Of a DNA stretch of 64,000 bases, positions 55,505-64,000 are shown piece by piece. The notes under the pieces are model-generated. The model did no database searches. It saw nothing but the letters and a program-made list of their open reading frames with translations, and was not told the origin of the DNA. The translations under genes were made by a program, and so were the position numbers. Position 1 is the first letter of the stretch. Every line of letters begins with the position of its first letter. This DNA is from Saprospiraceae bacterium (GTDB lineage: Bacteria > Bacteroidota > Bacteroidia > Chitinophagales > Saprospiraceae). The DNA is taken from positions 62,001 to 126,000 of the forward strand of contig JAQXDE010000030.1 in NCBI GenBank assembly GCA_029251525.1, written 5' to 3'.

Positions 55505-55583
55505 TCGTAAGTAATTTATTGATTATAAGATTCCAAATACTCTACTTAACATAATATTAATTATAAGTAATATTGTATCAAAA

Positions 55584-55614
55584 AATAAGCCTTGTAAATT
55601 ATACAAGGCTTATT
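55584..55614. terminator. Terminator between the exonuclease and TPR genes
   Basis: A perfect 13-bp stem AATAAGCCTTGTA / TACAAGGCTTATT closes a 5-nt loop, located 6 bp past the TPR-protein stop with a T5 run on the minus side. Confidence 0.85.
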
Positions 55615-55619
55615 CAATT

Positions 55620-56945
55620 TTATTTCATTGCCTCTAATCTAACTTTATACTTATTAGACGTCTCGAAATCATCTTTTTTAGCATAAATCTCTTTTAGAGC
55701 TAAAATTGTATTGAAATCTTTAGAATTCAAATCATCAGCCTTCAGAAAATATGGTAATGCCTTTTCAAAGGCATTTTGATAATCAGATTTTAAAGAATCT
55801 GCTTCTCTTTGACTAGCCGTTAGAGGCAGACCATTATATTTCAAAACTAAGCCAGCTGCACGATTATAATTCAACTCACCAAGGCTGTATAGAGCTTCAA
55901 AACTTTTATCATCAATTTCTAACGCCTGCTTGTAATAATCTTCTGCCTTTAAAAAATGTACCATTGCTTTATCAGAATCTTTTTCTTTCTTATAAAAATC
56001 ATTGTATACGTTTCCCATAACAGCTCTTAAGCTTGCATTTCCTGGTTCTTTATCCATCGCTTCTTTTAATTTCCCCTCAAGAATTTCATATTGCCCTTTC
56101 TTCAAGTAAAAATTAATTTCAGAGAATAGTAGACCTATGTTCTCAGGATCAATAGCTCTACCCTCTTCTAGATATTTAAGAGCAGCTGCTTCATCAGTCT
56201 CAATATTTGCTTTAAATAAAGCATCATAAACTTCAATTTTTTTACTTTTCTGAGCATGCAATTTTTTGAAAACAACAATTGATTCGTCAGTCATTCCTCC
56301 GTATTGTGCAGCTAAACCAGCATAAAAAGTCATGTTTTCCACTTTCTCTGCATCATCCAATAATGGTTTCCCTCCATTGGATTGCACCATATTGTTAGAT
56401 GAAACTAATGCGTCAAAGAGTTTATATGCGCTTTTGTAATCTTTATTCTCGTAAGAATATAGACCAATATCATTTAATTGTCTTGAAACTATTTCTAATT
56501 CTTTAACAATCTTTGTTTGACTGCTTTTTTTACTGGTTAATTCAAAAGCATTTGAAAGTGCTTCAAATGCTAACTTTGGAGCTTCAGGACTTTCAAACAT
56601 ATATTGAATTGGTGTCATTTTAGCTATATCTCCGCCAGCAGCAACTTGAGCTTCAACTTCCTTTTGCTGTCTAATAGATAGTTCGTTCTGTCCGATAAAT
56701 TGAAATATAGAAGCTTTTGCCATCCATGTTTCAGGCATATTCTCGGCTCCATCCAAGGACATTGCCTTTTCGATTGCTTGCAGCGCTTCCTCCAATTTAC
56801 CAGTATTAGATGTATCAGTCTTATATTTTTTTAATGCCTTAGATGAAGATTTAACTAATTTTTTAATCGCTTTCGTTTCTTGAGCATAGACAGTAGATGC
56901 TCCGAGTACTAAAAATGTAAGTAGTAAAAGGAATGTTTTTTTCAT
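55620..56945 (-). CDS. Periplasmic TPR-repeat protein
   Basis: 441 residues with a signal peptide ending GASTVYAQ. The mature protein is helical with several TPR-like pairs, such as ALQAIEKAMSLD, YKQALEIDDKSFEALYSLGE and LPYFLKADDLNSKDFNTILA. Proteins of this kind in Bacteroidota act as scaffolds in the cell envelope. No enzymatic motif is present. It lies downstream of gyrA in the same direction with a gap of 168 bp that has no clear signal. Confidence 0.88.
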   Translation of the reverse strand: MKKTFLLLLTFLVLGASTVYAQETKAIKKLVKSSSKALKKYKTDTSNTGKLEEALQAIEKAMSLDGAENMPETWMAKASIFQFIGQNELSIRQQKEVEAQVAAGGDIAKMTPIQYMFESPEAPKLAFEALSNAFELTSKKSSQTKIVKELEIVSRQLNDIGLYSYENKDYKSAYKLFDALVSSNNMVQSNGGKPLLDDAEKVENMTFYAGLAAQYGGMTDESIVVFKKLHAQKSKKIEVYDALFKANIETDEAAALKYLEEGRAIDPENIGLLFSEINFYLKKGQYEILEGKLKEAMDKEPGNASLRAVMGNVYNDFYKKEKDSDKAMVHFLKAEDYYKQALEIDDKSFEALYSLGELNYNRAAGLVLKYNGLPLTASQREADSLKSDYQNAFEKALPYFLKADDLNSKDFNTILALKEIYAKKDDFETSNKYKVRLEAMK

Positions 56946-57113
56946 TTCTTCAGTTTTAATAATTTATTATTTAAATATTTTCCTATGTGCTAACGTGTGA
57001 GAAAGTTGGAATATTATTATTTTGTACAACTATGCATTATGACGTTAAAAAAACAGCAAATGACATTTTACAATAAGTTAAAAATTGATTTTTTTTGTTA
57101 AAAATGGTTAAAA

Positions 57114-59657
57114 TTATTCTTCCTCGTCACTACTACCCTCTTTATTTGATTCAGAAACTTGATCAGCCGTTACATCAGTTGACTCAGAAACCTGAATCTC
57201 TTCTTCTTCAGATTCGGATATTACAGCGACATCAGCAATACCATCTTTATCATCTAGGCGAATTACACGAACTCCCTGCGTAGCTCTACCCATTACACGG
57301 ATTTCATTAACACCAATTCGAATCATAATACCCTCTTTACTTGTGATTATTAAATCATCCTCATCTTTTACAGCTTTTAAGGCGACTAAAGAACCTGTTT
57401 TCTCAGTAACCTGAATGGTTTTAACTCCTTTACCTCCACGATTGGTTACCCTATAATCTTCTAACTCAGTTCGTTTTCCATTCCCTTTTTCGGAAACAAC
57501 CATGATTGTTGTTTCCTTATCTTCGAGGTCAACACATATTAATCCTACCATTTCGTCATTCTCATCTGCAAGTCTTATCCCTCGAACACCAGCAGCAGAA
57601 CGTCCCATTGGTCGAACATTTGTTTCATTAAATCTAATTGCTCGACCACTTTTTATGGCCATCAAGATCTCAGAATTACCGTTTGTCAATTTTGCCTCTA
57701 GCAAAGAATCTCCTTCGTTTATAGTAATGGCATTAATACCATTAGCTCTTGGTCTTGAAAATGCTTCAACTAAGGTTTTTTTAATGATTCCTTTTCTAGT
57801 ACCAAAAACGATATAATTATTTTTAACAAACTCTTCATCGTTAAGATCTACAATCTTAATATAAGCTTTAACCTTATCTTCTTTTGGAATAGAGAGAAGG
57901 TTTTGGATAACTCGACCACTTGAAGTTTTAGTTGCTTCAGGGATCTCATAAACCCTCAGCCAATGACATCTTCCATTTTCAGTAAACAACAACAAGTAAT
58001 TGTGAGTCGTTGCTACAAACATGTGTTCAATATAGTCCTCATCTCTAGTTTTAGACCCCCTTGAGCCTCTACCTCCTCGCCCTTGCTTCCTATACTCCGA
58101 AGACTTAGTGCGCTTGATATAACCTAAATGAGAAATAGTTATGATAACCTCTTCATCTGCAATCAAATCCTCAATATTTATTTCCCCATCTCCCTGAAGA
58201 TTAATTTCGGTACGTCTCTCATCTCCATACCTCTCTTTAATATCCTCTAACTCTTCCTTTGCAATACCTTTTTGCAAATCAATGCTTCCCAGTATTTCTT
58301 TTAAGTTAGTGATAGTTTTCATTAACTCATCAAACTCTGCTCTCACTTTATCTCTTTCAAGCCCAGTTAATTTCTGGAGTCTCATTTCCAAAATTGCCTT
58401 AGCCTGGATTTCACTCAACTCAAATCTTGCAATTAATCCATTTTTAGCTTCTTCAACAGTTTTGGAAGCTCGAATTAATTTAATCACCTCATCTAAATTA
58501 TCAATTGCGATTAATAAGCCTTCCAATATATGTGCTCTTTCCTCAGCTTTACGAAGTTCATACTGGGTTCTTCTCACTATTACCTCAATTCTGAACTCTA
58601 CGAATTCTTGGAGCATATCTTTAAGGTTCAATAAAACAGGTCTGCCTTTTACTAAAGCTATATTATTGACACCATATGACGACTGCAAAGGAGTGTATTT
58701 AAATAATTGACTTAGTATAACATTAGCCATTGCATCCCGCTTTACCTCGACAACGATTCTCATTCCAGTTCGATCAGACTCATCTCTCACATCACTAATA
58801 CCAATAACCTTTTTATCATTAACTAAATCGGCAATCTTCATTACTAAGGATGCCTTGTTGACTTGATATGGTATTTCTGAGATTATAATAGTCTCTTTAC
58901 CAGATTTTCCAGTCTGAATCTCTGCTTTTCCTCTTACGATAACTCTTCCTCTTCCTGTATGGAACGCATCTCGAACTCCGTTATATCCGTAAATCATTCC
59001 TCCTGTTGGAAAATCAGGAGCGGTTATAAATTGCATCAACTCTTCAATAGTAATATCAGGATTTTCAAGGGTAGCGATTACACCATTAACCACTTCAGTT
59101 AAATTATGTGGCAACATATTCGTTGCCATTCCAACAGCAATACCTGAGGCTCCATTAATCAAAAGATTCGGCACCTTTGTGGGTAAAACAGTTGGTTCTT
59201 TTAAGGTATCATCAAAATTTAGTTGAAAATCAACTGTTTCCTTATTAAGATCAGACAAAATTTCGTCACTGATTCTTTTTAAACGAGCTTCGGTATACCT
59301 CATTGCCGCAGGACTGTCTCCATCCATGGACCCAAAGTTTCCTTGTCCATCCACTAATGGGTATCTTAAAGACCAGCTTTGAGCCATCCGAACCATTGCG
59401 TCGTATACTGAGGTATCACCATGTGGGTGGTATTTACCTAAAACTTCTCCTACGATACGAGCGGACTTTTTATGAGCCTTGTTATAAGAAAGACCTAGTT
59501 CTGTCATTCCAAAAAGCACTCTTCTGTGAACCGGTTTTAATCCATCTCTTACATCAGGCAATGCTCTTGAAACAATTACAGACATTGAATAATCAATGTA
59601 TGCAGACTTCATTTCATCTTCAATATTTACCGGAATAATTTTTCCATCATTTGCCAT
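57114..59657 (-). CDS. gyrA: DNA gyrase subunit A
   Basis: An 847-residue gyrase A subunit that breaks and rejoins DNA during supercoiling. The active Tyr is in [10 protein letters not shown]. The quinolone-determining region reads [16 protein letters not shown], with Thr at the position equal to E. coli Ser83 and Asp at 87. A GyrA-box-like [10 protein letters not shown] is in the C-terminal beta-propeller (residues about 500-810). The last 40 residues are an acidic, Ser-rich tail ([11 protein letters not shown] ... SSDEEE). The start [16 protein letters not shown] is typical. Confidence 0.97.
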   Translation of the reverse strand: MANDGKIIPVNIEDEMKSAYIDYSMSVIVSRALPDVRDGLKPVHRRVLFGMTELGLSYNKAHKKSARIVGEVLGKYHPHGDTSVYDAMVRMAQSWSLRYPLVDGQGNFGSMDGDSPAAMRYTEARLKRISDEILSDLNKETVDFQLNFDDTLKEPTVLPTKVPNLLINGASGIAVGMATNMLPHNLTEVVNGVIATLENPDITIEELMQFITAPDFPTGGMIYGYNGVRDAFHTGRGRVIVRGKAEIQTGKSGKETIIISEIPYQVNKASLVMKIADLVNDKKVIGISDVRDESDRTGMRIVVEVKRDAMANVILSQLFKYTPLQSSYGVNNIALVKGRPVLLNLKDMLQEFVEFRIEVIVRRTQYELRKAEERAHILEGLLIAIDNLDEVIKLIRASKTVEEAKNGLIARFELSEIQAKAILEMRLQKLTGLERDKVRAEFDELMKTITNLKEILGSIDLQKGIAKEELEDIKERYGDERRTEINLQGDGEINIEDLIADEEVIITISHLGYIKRTKSSEYRKQGRGGRGSRGSKTRDEDYIEHMFVATTHNYLLLFTENGRCHWLRVYEIPEATKTSSGRVIQNLLSIPKEDKVKAYIKIVDLNDEEFVKNNYIVFGTRKGIIKKTLVEAFSRPRANGINAITINEGDSLLEAKLTNGNSEILMAIKSGRAIRFNETNVRPMGRSAAGVRGIRLADENDEMVGLICVDLEDKETTIMVVSEKGNGKRTELEDYRVTNRGGKGVKTIQVTEKTGSLVALKAVKDEDDLIITSKEGIMIRIGVNEIRVMGRATQGVRVIRLDDKDGIADVAVISESEEEEIQVSESTDVTADQVSESNKEGSSDEEE

Positions 59658-59716
59658 AAATCTTTGGGGTTTATGATTATTCTATTGGTTATAAAAAAAT
59701 TTTCTCAAAAGAGGTG

Positions 59717-59724
59717 CAAACATA
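59717..59724 (-). promoter_or_regulatory. -7 promoter element of gyrA
   Basis: The minus strand reads TATGTTTG, an exact TAnnTTTG match, about 60 bp before the gyrA ATG, giving a leader near 50 nt. The -33 element is unclear. Confidence 0.6.
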
Positions 59725-59832
59725 CAAAAATTGAATGATGGAAAGGAATTTTGAAGGATGGAATTTTTTAATAGGAACAGAATATTTAGAATTAAATTTT
59801 AATATAATTTTATTAAAACTTAATACCTAAAA

Positions 59833-59872
59833 ATAAAAAAAAAGTCAGAGTTCTTTGCAGAACGCTGACTTT
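59833..59872 (-). terminator. Minus-strand terminator upstream of gyrA
   Basis: AAAGTCAG-a-GTTCT / AGAAC-g-CTGACTTT (59841-59872) is an imperfect 14-bp stem with a 4-nt loop, followed on the minus strand by a T9 run. It points to transcription entering from the right, although no intact gene lies there. The sequence 59873-59978 between the two terminators shows no gene. Confidence 0.75.
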
Positions 59873-59978
59873 AACCAATAGAATTATGCGCCATTAATTT
59901 TGATTTACCTCATTTTATTTTTTCAATACAAATCCTTGTAAAAAAATAATATTAAAAATTAGCAATCTTTAACTATTT

Positions 59979-60025
59979 AAAAAAGTGGGTGCTGGAAGAT
60001 ATCTCCTACTCATTTCCCTGCACCC
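59979..60025 (-). terminator. Minus-strand terminator at the end of the decayed gene
   Basis: GGGTGC / GCACCC with an inner GGAA / TTCC pair (59987-60025), followed on the minus strand by ACTTTTTT. It overlaps the TAG of the pseudogene call, as terminators of compact genes sometimes do. Confidence 0.6.
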
Positions 60026-60583
60026 TTTTAAAAAAATCATTTATTATTTTAACGCCACTCTGTGCTGATTGCTTTATGGTTATTATTGCCTTATAATTTC
60101 TAAATAATTTTCAAGCAACACCTCTAAACTCCTTTTCTCCATTTTCATTGAATTGGACTTTCAATTTATTGTCAATAGCCCCTCCAGTAATTATTCCAAC
60201 CTTAATTTTTTTTTATCAAGAATGGCAAACCAAGCAAAATGAAAATGAGGTTTGTTTTGGTAATCTCCAAAAAAGCTTATTTTTTAAAAAATTAAATCGA
60301 GAATAAGACTTGCCAAAAAATGTTTAGAAATTTTTACAAATCGGTTTTCGGAACAGTCCTGTTTTTTGCGTTTCTTGGCAAAGTCTTAATTCCTCGGTTT
60401 ATGGAACGACCTCAATCGTTTCTGGACACAAAGTAATTTATGAGGTAAAATTGTTTCAACCTTAACCCTTGTTTTTGTGACAGCTCATCTATTAGTTTTA
60501 TTTTTTTTCAAAATCCACACAACTTTAAGTATCCCCTTTTGTTTCCTCTTGGTAAGTTTATTAGGTACCTCATTTGATCGATC
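60006..60583 (-). pseudogene. Decayed minus-strand coding sequence, unknown family
   Basis: Reading the minus strand in one frame from 60583, peptide-like sequence continues with only isolated in-frame stops: TGA at 60485-60487, TAA at 60386-60388 and TAA at 60284-60286. Pieces include DRSNEVPNKLTKRKQKG, DFAKKRKKQDCSENRFVKIS and DYQNKPHFHFAWFAILDKK. At an A9 run (60206-60214 on the plus strand as T9) the sense jumps one frame, to IKVGIITGGAIDNKLKVQF. It then passes TGA at 60111-60113 and continues KLFRNYKAIITIKQSAQSG to VQGNE and TAG at 60006. The fragments are basic and I cannot name a family. Stops are fewer than this base composition would give by chance. It may be a lost gene or a dispersed repeat. 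Confidence 0.4.
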
Positions 60584-60742
60584 TCAATTATTCAAATTCA
60601 ATGATACAGAGATAAATAATAACCTATAATTATATATTAAAAAATCAATTTATTTGTGACAATTTTACAGGAATTAATTTTCCTTTTTTTTAAAAAAAAA
60701 TCTAAATTCTCTGAAATCTAGTTTTTATCACGTTCAGAATAA

Positions 60743-60750
60743 TATCTTTG
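60743..60750 (+). promoter_or_regulatory. -7 promoter element of ubiE
   Basis: TATCTTTG is an exact TAnnTTTG match 30 bp before the ubiE ATG. A T-rich stretch lies at the expected -33 position without a clear TTTG. Confidence 0.6.
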
Positions 60751-60780
60751 CTCTAACTTCTGAACATAAAATCTCCAACA

Positions 60781-61509
60781 ATGGCAGAACATATAAAACC
60801 CTACAGTCAAAAAGAAAATAAAAAAAATCAAGTTTCTAAGATGTTTGATAACATCGCACCCTATTATGATTTCCTTAATCGATTTTTATCACTAGGAATA
60901 GATACTATCTGGAGAAAAAAAGCAATTGATGAGTTACTTGACCTAGATCCTAAGAAAATTCTTGATGTAGCTACAGGAACAGGTGATGTAGCCATTGAAA
61001 TGACGAAACGTCTGAATCCCTCTCAAATTATTGGATTAGATATTTCAAAGGAGATGCTAGAAATTGGTAAAAAGAAAATCAATAAACGTGATTTGTCGAA
61101 AATCATTGAAATGGAAGTAGGTGATTCTGAAGATTTGAGGTTTGAAGACAATACCTTTGATGCCATTACCGTTTCTTTTGGTGTTCGTAATTTCGAAAAC
61201 TTAGAAAAAGGAATAGCGGAAATGAATCGTGTTTTAAAAAAAGATGGCAAACTGATTGTATTAGAGTTCTCTAGGCCCTCTGTTTTTCCAATTAAACAAG
61301 CTTTTAATTTTTATTTTAAATACATTCTTCCTTTAATTGGAAGGCTTACGTCAAAAGATAAAAGGGCCTACAGTTATTTATACGAATCTGTTCAGGCATT
61401 TCCTGAAGGAAACAATTTTTTAAAAGTTTTAGACAAAACTGGATTTAAATCAAATACATGCAAACGATTAAGTTTAGGAATCTGCTCCATTTATACGGGT
61501 ATAAAATAA
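60781..61509 (+). CDS. ubiE: Demethylmenaquinone / 2-polyprenyl-benzoquinol methyltransferase
   Basis: A 242-residue SAM-dependent C-methyltransferase that finishes menaquinone synthesis (MenG activity in this phylum). Motifs: MFDNIAPYYDFLNRFLSLGID, SAM site ILDVATGTGDVAIEM, and FDAITVSFGVRNFENLEKGI. The C-terminus has EGNNFLKVLDKTGFKSN. The length is normal. It overlaps the start of the porT gene by 52 bp in another frame. Confidence 0.96.
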   Translation: MAEHIKPYSQKENKKNQVSKMFDNIAPYYDFLNRFLSLGIDTIWRKKAIDELLDLDPKKILDVATGTGDVAIEMTKRLNPSQIIGLDISKEMLEIGKKKINKRDLSKIIEMEVGDSEDLRFEDNTFDAITVSFGVRNFENLEKGIAEMNRVLKKDGKLIVLEFSRPSVFPIKQAFNFYFKYILPLIGRLTSKDKRAYSYLYESVQAFPEGNNFLKVLDKTGFKSNTCKRLSLGICSIYTGIK

Positions 61510-62204
61510 CCCTTACTGCACTTCTTTTTTGCTTATCAGCATCAAGTGCAAAATCACAAAATTATGCAAGAGGAAACTATAACTTCCTTGACTTTCAACA
61601 AAAGGCATATTATTTCGGAATCACTTTAGGTTACAATACCTCAAGGTTTAGAGTTTTTCATTCTAATGATTTTATTTTAAATGACAGCATTGCTACCGCC
61701 CAGGCAGTTACAGGCCCTGGATTTAATCTAGGTATCGTTAGTAACTTAAAGGTAGGTCAATATTTTGATTTTCGATTCCTACCTACTCTATCCTTTGCTG
61801 AACGAAATATTGGATACACTGCAGCTAATAGCGATCGTCGACCTTACTCAAGAAAGGTCGAATCCGTTTTTGTAGAACTACCATTTCACATTAGATACAA
61901 ATCTGCTCCATTCAAAGATAAACGTGTTTTTGTGATTGCAGGTGTTAAGTATTCTTTTGATGTAGCGAGTGATTCAAGGACTCGACAAGCTAATGAACTA
62001 GTTCGAATTGCACCGACAGATTTTTCATTTGAAGTGGGAGCTGGAATTCAATTTTTCTTTCCTTTCTTTATTTTCTCTCCAGAATTTAAAGTTTCTCAGG
62101 GTTTGGGCAATGTGCTGATTTACAACAATAATTTAGATCAATCAAGTGTTATTGAGAAAATAATTTCAAGAACCTTTACGGTTTCCCTTCATTTCGAGGG
62201 ATAA
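61458..62204 (+). CDS. porT: PorT family protein, type IX secretion component
   Basis: A 248-residue outer-membrane barrel protein, PorT/SprT type, required for T9SS function in relatives. An N-terminal hydrophobic stretch (ITLTALLFCLSASSAKSQ) is the signal, followed by NFLDFQQKAYYFGITLGYNTSRF and a membrane-barrel pattern that ends TFTVSLHFEG. Adjacent ubiE and porT genes also occur in other Bacteroidota. The only Met before the signal is at 61458, inside ubiE, so the start overlaps ubiE by 52 bp. It would export the T9SS-tagged proteins seen elsewhere in the window. Confidence 0.88.
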   Translation: MQTIKFRNLLHLYGYKITLTALLFCLSASSAKSQNYARGNYNFLDFQQKAYYFGITLGYNTSRFRVFHSNDFILNDSIATAQAVTGPGFNLGIVSNLKVGQYFDFRFLPTLSFAERNIGYTAANSDRRPYSRKVESVFVELPFHIRYKSAPFKDKRVFVIAGVKYSFDVASDSRTRQANELVRIAPTDFSFEVGAGIQFFFPFFIFSPEFKVSQGLGNVLIYNNNLDQSSVIEKIISRTFTVSLHFEG

Positions 62205-62226
62205 AACAGTTTTGGTTTCAAATATT

Positions 62227-62265
62227 AAAGCGCTTTAGAAATAAAATTCTAAAGCGCTTTTTAAT
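62227..62265 (+). terminator. Terminator after porT
   Basis: A perfect 14-bp stem AAAGCGCTTTAGAA / TTCTAAAGCGCTTT with a 6-nt loop and a short T-rich tail follows the porT stop by about 23 bp. Confidence 0.75.
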
Positions 62266-62369
62266 AGACTTAAAACTCATTTGCATTATTCCAATTAGGA
62301 AAATTACAACTGAGTAATTGAATTTTTCAACTTTAAAAGCCAGAACAAATTGCTTAATTTCATGTTTCA

Positions 62370-62792
62370 ATGGCTAATAATAAATTATCTACAATGAAAT
62401 ATAAAATAAATAAAACTCAAGAAGAATGGCAAAAAGAATTGTCTCCTGAAGAGTTCAGAATTTTAAGAGAAGCTGGGACAGAGAGACCTGGGACAGGCAA
62501 ATATAATATGCATGATGAAATTGGAACCTATGCATGTGCAGCATGTAATTTCAATCTATTTGAAAGTGAACATAAATTTCATTCTGGATGTGGATGGCCA
62601 AGTTTCTGGGGTGAATTAAATTCAGCTAATATCGAAAGAAAGGAAGACCGATCTCATTTCATGGTACGAACTGAATTATTATGCTCTAATTGTGGAGGAC
62701 ATTTAGGACATATTTTCAATGATGGACCACCACCTACAGGCCAACGCTATTGTATCAACTCCGTTAGTCTTAATTTTAGTCCAAAATCATAA
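62370..62792 (+). CDS. msrB: Peptide-methionine (R)-S-oxide reductase
   Basis: A 140-residue MsrB that repairs methionine-R-sulfoxide. The motifs EEFRILREAGTERPGTGKYN, HSGCGWPSFWGEL and GQRYCINSVSLNF (catalytic Cys) are present. Two zinc-binding CxxC pairs (CAAC, CSNC) are intact. The alternative ATG at 62394 (MKYKINKTQEEW) gives a start closer to other MsrB proteins, so either start may be right. It is cytoplasmic, as no signal is seen. Confidence 0.95.
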   Translation: MANNKLSTMKYKINKTQEEWQKELSPEEFRILREAGTERPGTGKYNMHDEIGTYACAACNFNLFESEHKFHSGCGWPSFWGELNSANIERKEDRSHFMVRTELLCSNCGGHLGHIFNDGPPPTGQRYCINSVSLNFSPKS

Positions 62793-62814
62793 AGATATTT
62801 ATTTTAAGCAATTA

Positions 62815-62857
62815 GAAGGTAGTTTTGTTGAATACAAAACTGCCTTCTTTTTATTTT
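62815..62857 (+). terminator. Terminator after msrB
   Basis: GAAGGTAGTTTTGT / ACAAAACTGCCTTC (one G-T pair) with a 5-nt loop is followed by TTTTTATTTT. Confidence 0.8.
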
Positions 62858-62900
62858 AAAACAAATGTTGTTTATTGTTGACTAAAAATATATTTATCAT

Positions 62901-63782
62901 ATGATTCATACTTTAGATCTAGGATTTTTAAATCAAGAGTGCACAATTGCAGCTTATTTAGTGGAAACTGAAAAAGGTCCAATCCTATTTGAAACTGGAC
63001 CGCATTCTACTTATCCAAAATTGAAATCGGAAATAGAACGCGTTGGTTTTCAATTGGAGGATATCAAGCATGTATTTTTGACTCACATTCATTTAGATCA
63101 TGCAGGAGCGGCTTGGGTATTTGGAGATATGGGCGCTAAGATTTATGTTCATCCAAGAGGGCTTAGACACTTGGCATCTCCTGAGAAATTGATGAGTTCT
63201 GCCAAACGAATTTATCTAGATAAGATGGATAAACTCTGGGGACAGATGAATCCTATCAAAGAAGAAAATCTAGTTTCTTGCGATAACAAAATAGAAGTAG
63301 ATTTTGGAAATGTAAAAGTCATGGGTTGGCATACTCCTGGCCATGCGGTTCATCATATTGCCTGGCAAATAGGAGATAAATTAATATCAGGAGATGTTGC
63401 TGGAGTCAGAATTAATTTAGGATTTATTGTTCCCCCTTGTCCTCCGCCTGATATTAATATAGAGGATTGGATAAATTCAATTAAACTGATACGTAAATTG
63501 AATTTATCTGAAATATATTTAACGCATTTTGGAAAAATAACTGATATAGAATATCATTTAAATAGGCTGGAAAATATACTTTTAGATTGGGCTAATTGGA
63601 TAAAGCCGCATTTCGAGGCAAATGCAGATTTGAAAGAAATAACACCTCTCTTTGCAGATTATGCAGCACAACAATTAAGAGATTTTGGGATCAGTGAAAA
63701 AGGAATTGCTCAATATGAAGCTGCAAATCCTGCATGGATGAGTGTGGCTGGATTAATGAGATATTGGAAAAAGAAAATTTAA
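62901..63782 (+). CDS. Metallo-beta-lactamase-fold hydrolase
   Basis: A 293-residue MBL-fold enzyme. The metal motif HIHLDHAG holds the HxHxDH set, and later His residues include WHTPGHAVHHIAW and the Asp of ISGDVAG. The C-terminal YLTHFGKITD supplies a further His. The family includes lactonases and thioesterase-like enzymes, so a small ester or lactone substrate is likely but unproved. It is followed by a strong terminator. Confidence 0.88.
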   Translation: MIHTLDLGFLNQECTIAAYLVETEKGPILFETGPHSTYPKLKSEIERVGFQLEDIKHVFLTHIHLDHAGAAWVFGDMGAKIYVHPRGLRHLASPEKLMSSAKRIYLDKMDKLWGQMNPIKEENLVSCDNKIEVDFGNVKVMGWHTPGHAVHHIAWQIGDKLISGDVAGVRINLGFIVPPCPPPDINIEDWINSIKLIRKLNLSEIYLTHFGKITDIEYHLNRLENILLDWANWIKPHFEANADLKEITPLFADYAAQQLRDFGISEKGIAQYEAANPAWMSVAGLMRYWKKKI

Positions 63783-63785
63783 AAA

Positions 63786-63833
63786 AAAGAAAGCTGCAAA
63801 GTCGTGTTTGACCTTGCAGCTTTCTTTTTTTTT
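63786..63833. terminator. Terminator between the MBL gene and the following minus-strand gene
   Basis: A 14-bp perfect stem AAAGAAAGCTGCAA / TTGCAGCTTTCTTT with a 14-nt loop is followed by T-runs on the plus side and by A-runs that serve the minus side. Confidence 0.87.
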
Positions 63834-63841
63834 AAATGTAG

Positions 63842-64000
63842 TTATTTTGAAATAGGAATCATACTTTTTAGCAATTCAACAGCAGTTTTTACAATTTTCA
63901 CATCAGGCATCAGTGTCTCATTAGAGTGCAATTTATCAACTTCAATATTTTCTATTCCTAACAATGAATCAATTGTTGTGGAAGGTGTTTTAACTGTGCT
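63842..64000 (-). CDS. C-terminal end of an unidentified protein (partial)
   Basis: The last 52 codons of a minus-strand gene whose start lies beyond the right edge. It reads LLGIENIEVDKLHSNETL and MPDVKIVKTAVELLKSMIP, ending SK. The end could belong to a metallopeptidase (M20/M28-like C-terminus), but the fragment is too short to be sure. A terminator lies 9 bp past the stop. Confidence 0.55.
   Translation of the reverse strand, partial: STVKTPSTTIDSLLGIENIEVDKLHSNETLMPDVKIVKTAVELLKSMIPISK

Noticed and set aside
60320-60436. A 38-codon plus-strand ORF (MFRNFYKSVFGTVLFFAF start) that resembles a small membrane protein
   Set aside because: It is antisense to the decayed minus-strand frame, covers the inverted repeat and has no clear promoter.
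1-64000. CRISPR arrays, tRNA or rRNA genes, intact insertion sequences
   Set aside because: By eye I found no regularly spaced direct repeats, no tRNA T-loop patterns in the gaps and no transposase with terminal inverted repeats.

Overview
The window is AT-rich (roughly one third G+C by eye) chromosomal DNA from a member of the Bacteroidota, most likely a marine Saprospiria/Lewinella-like or flavobacterium-like organism. The evidence is four secreted proteins with type IX secretion (T9SS) C-terminal sorting domains, a PorT-type T9SS protein next to ubiE, LytTR and YesM-type regulators, DUF4296 and DUF1330 proteins, a CrtY lycopene cyclase, and several copies of the Bacteroidota -7 promoter element TAnnTTTG in front of genes instead of Shine-Dalgarno sites. 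I see no tRNA, rRNA, CRISPR array or intact insertion sequence.

Layout. 1-1959: the end of a large secreted multi-domain surface protein. 2338-11991: a co-directional acyl-CoA catabolic block holding two acyl-CoA dehydrogenases, a GMC oxidoreductase, an APH-type kinase, a histidine-phosphatase-like protein, a DUF1330 protein, a short-chain dehydrogenase and an acyl-CoA carboxylase carboxyltransferase. The middle of this block resembles the phosphorylation-dependent 4-hydroxyacyl-CoA (levulinate, ACAD10/11) pathway. 12085-15592 (minus): a DEAD-box helicase and a LytTR two-component pair. 15894-17992 (plus): queD, folE and fabD. 18065-19105: a stand-alone LanB-elimination-type (thiopeptide-type) protein. 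19136-22386: a DUF547 plus beta-barrel fusion, divergent from a membrane glycosyltransferase.

22760-25682 (minus): a rhomboid protease, rlmH and a SWIM-domain protein. 25828-28716 (plus): a SixA-like phosphatase, a DUF4296 lipoprotein and a PhoB/WalR-type two-component pair. 28779-34373: an M23 peptidase, a lipoprotein histidine phosphatase, a doubtful small ORF and valS. 34446-41413 (minus): three consecutive T9SS cargo genes, two of which share about 1.8 kb of near-identical sequence. 41836-48251: anion transport genes (ChrA, Na/Pi-PhoU, a phosphate-selective-type porin, SulP). 48380-51608 (minus): small hypotheticals, an outer-membrane protein and crtY, with a candidate structured RNA at about 49514-49616.

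51750-55504 (plus): engB, a PlsB-like acyltransferase, a one-repeat voltage-gated cation channel and a DEDDh exonuclease. 55620-59657 (minus): a TPR protein and gyrA. 59658-60780 has no intact gene, but carries an apparently decayed minus-strand coding sequence and two minus-strand terminators. 60781-64000: ubiE, porT, msrB, a metallo-beta-lactamase-fold hydrolase and the end of an unidentified gene.

The strongest leads are the kinase/dehydrogenase module (5966-10288), the orphan LanB-elimination-type protein (18065-19105), the mosaic T9SS paralogs (36521-41413), the channel with a CaV-like filter (54132-54929) and the decayed locus upstream of gyrA.
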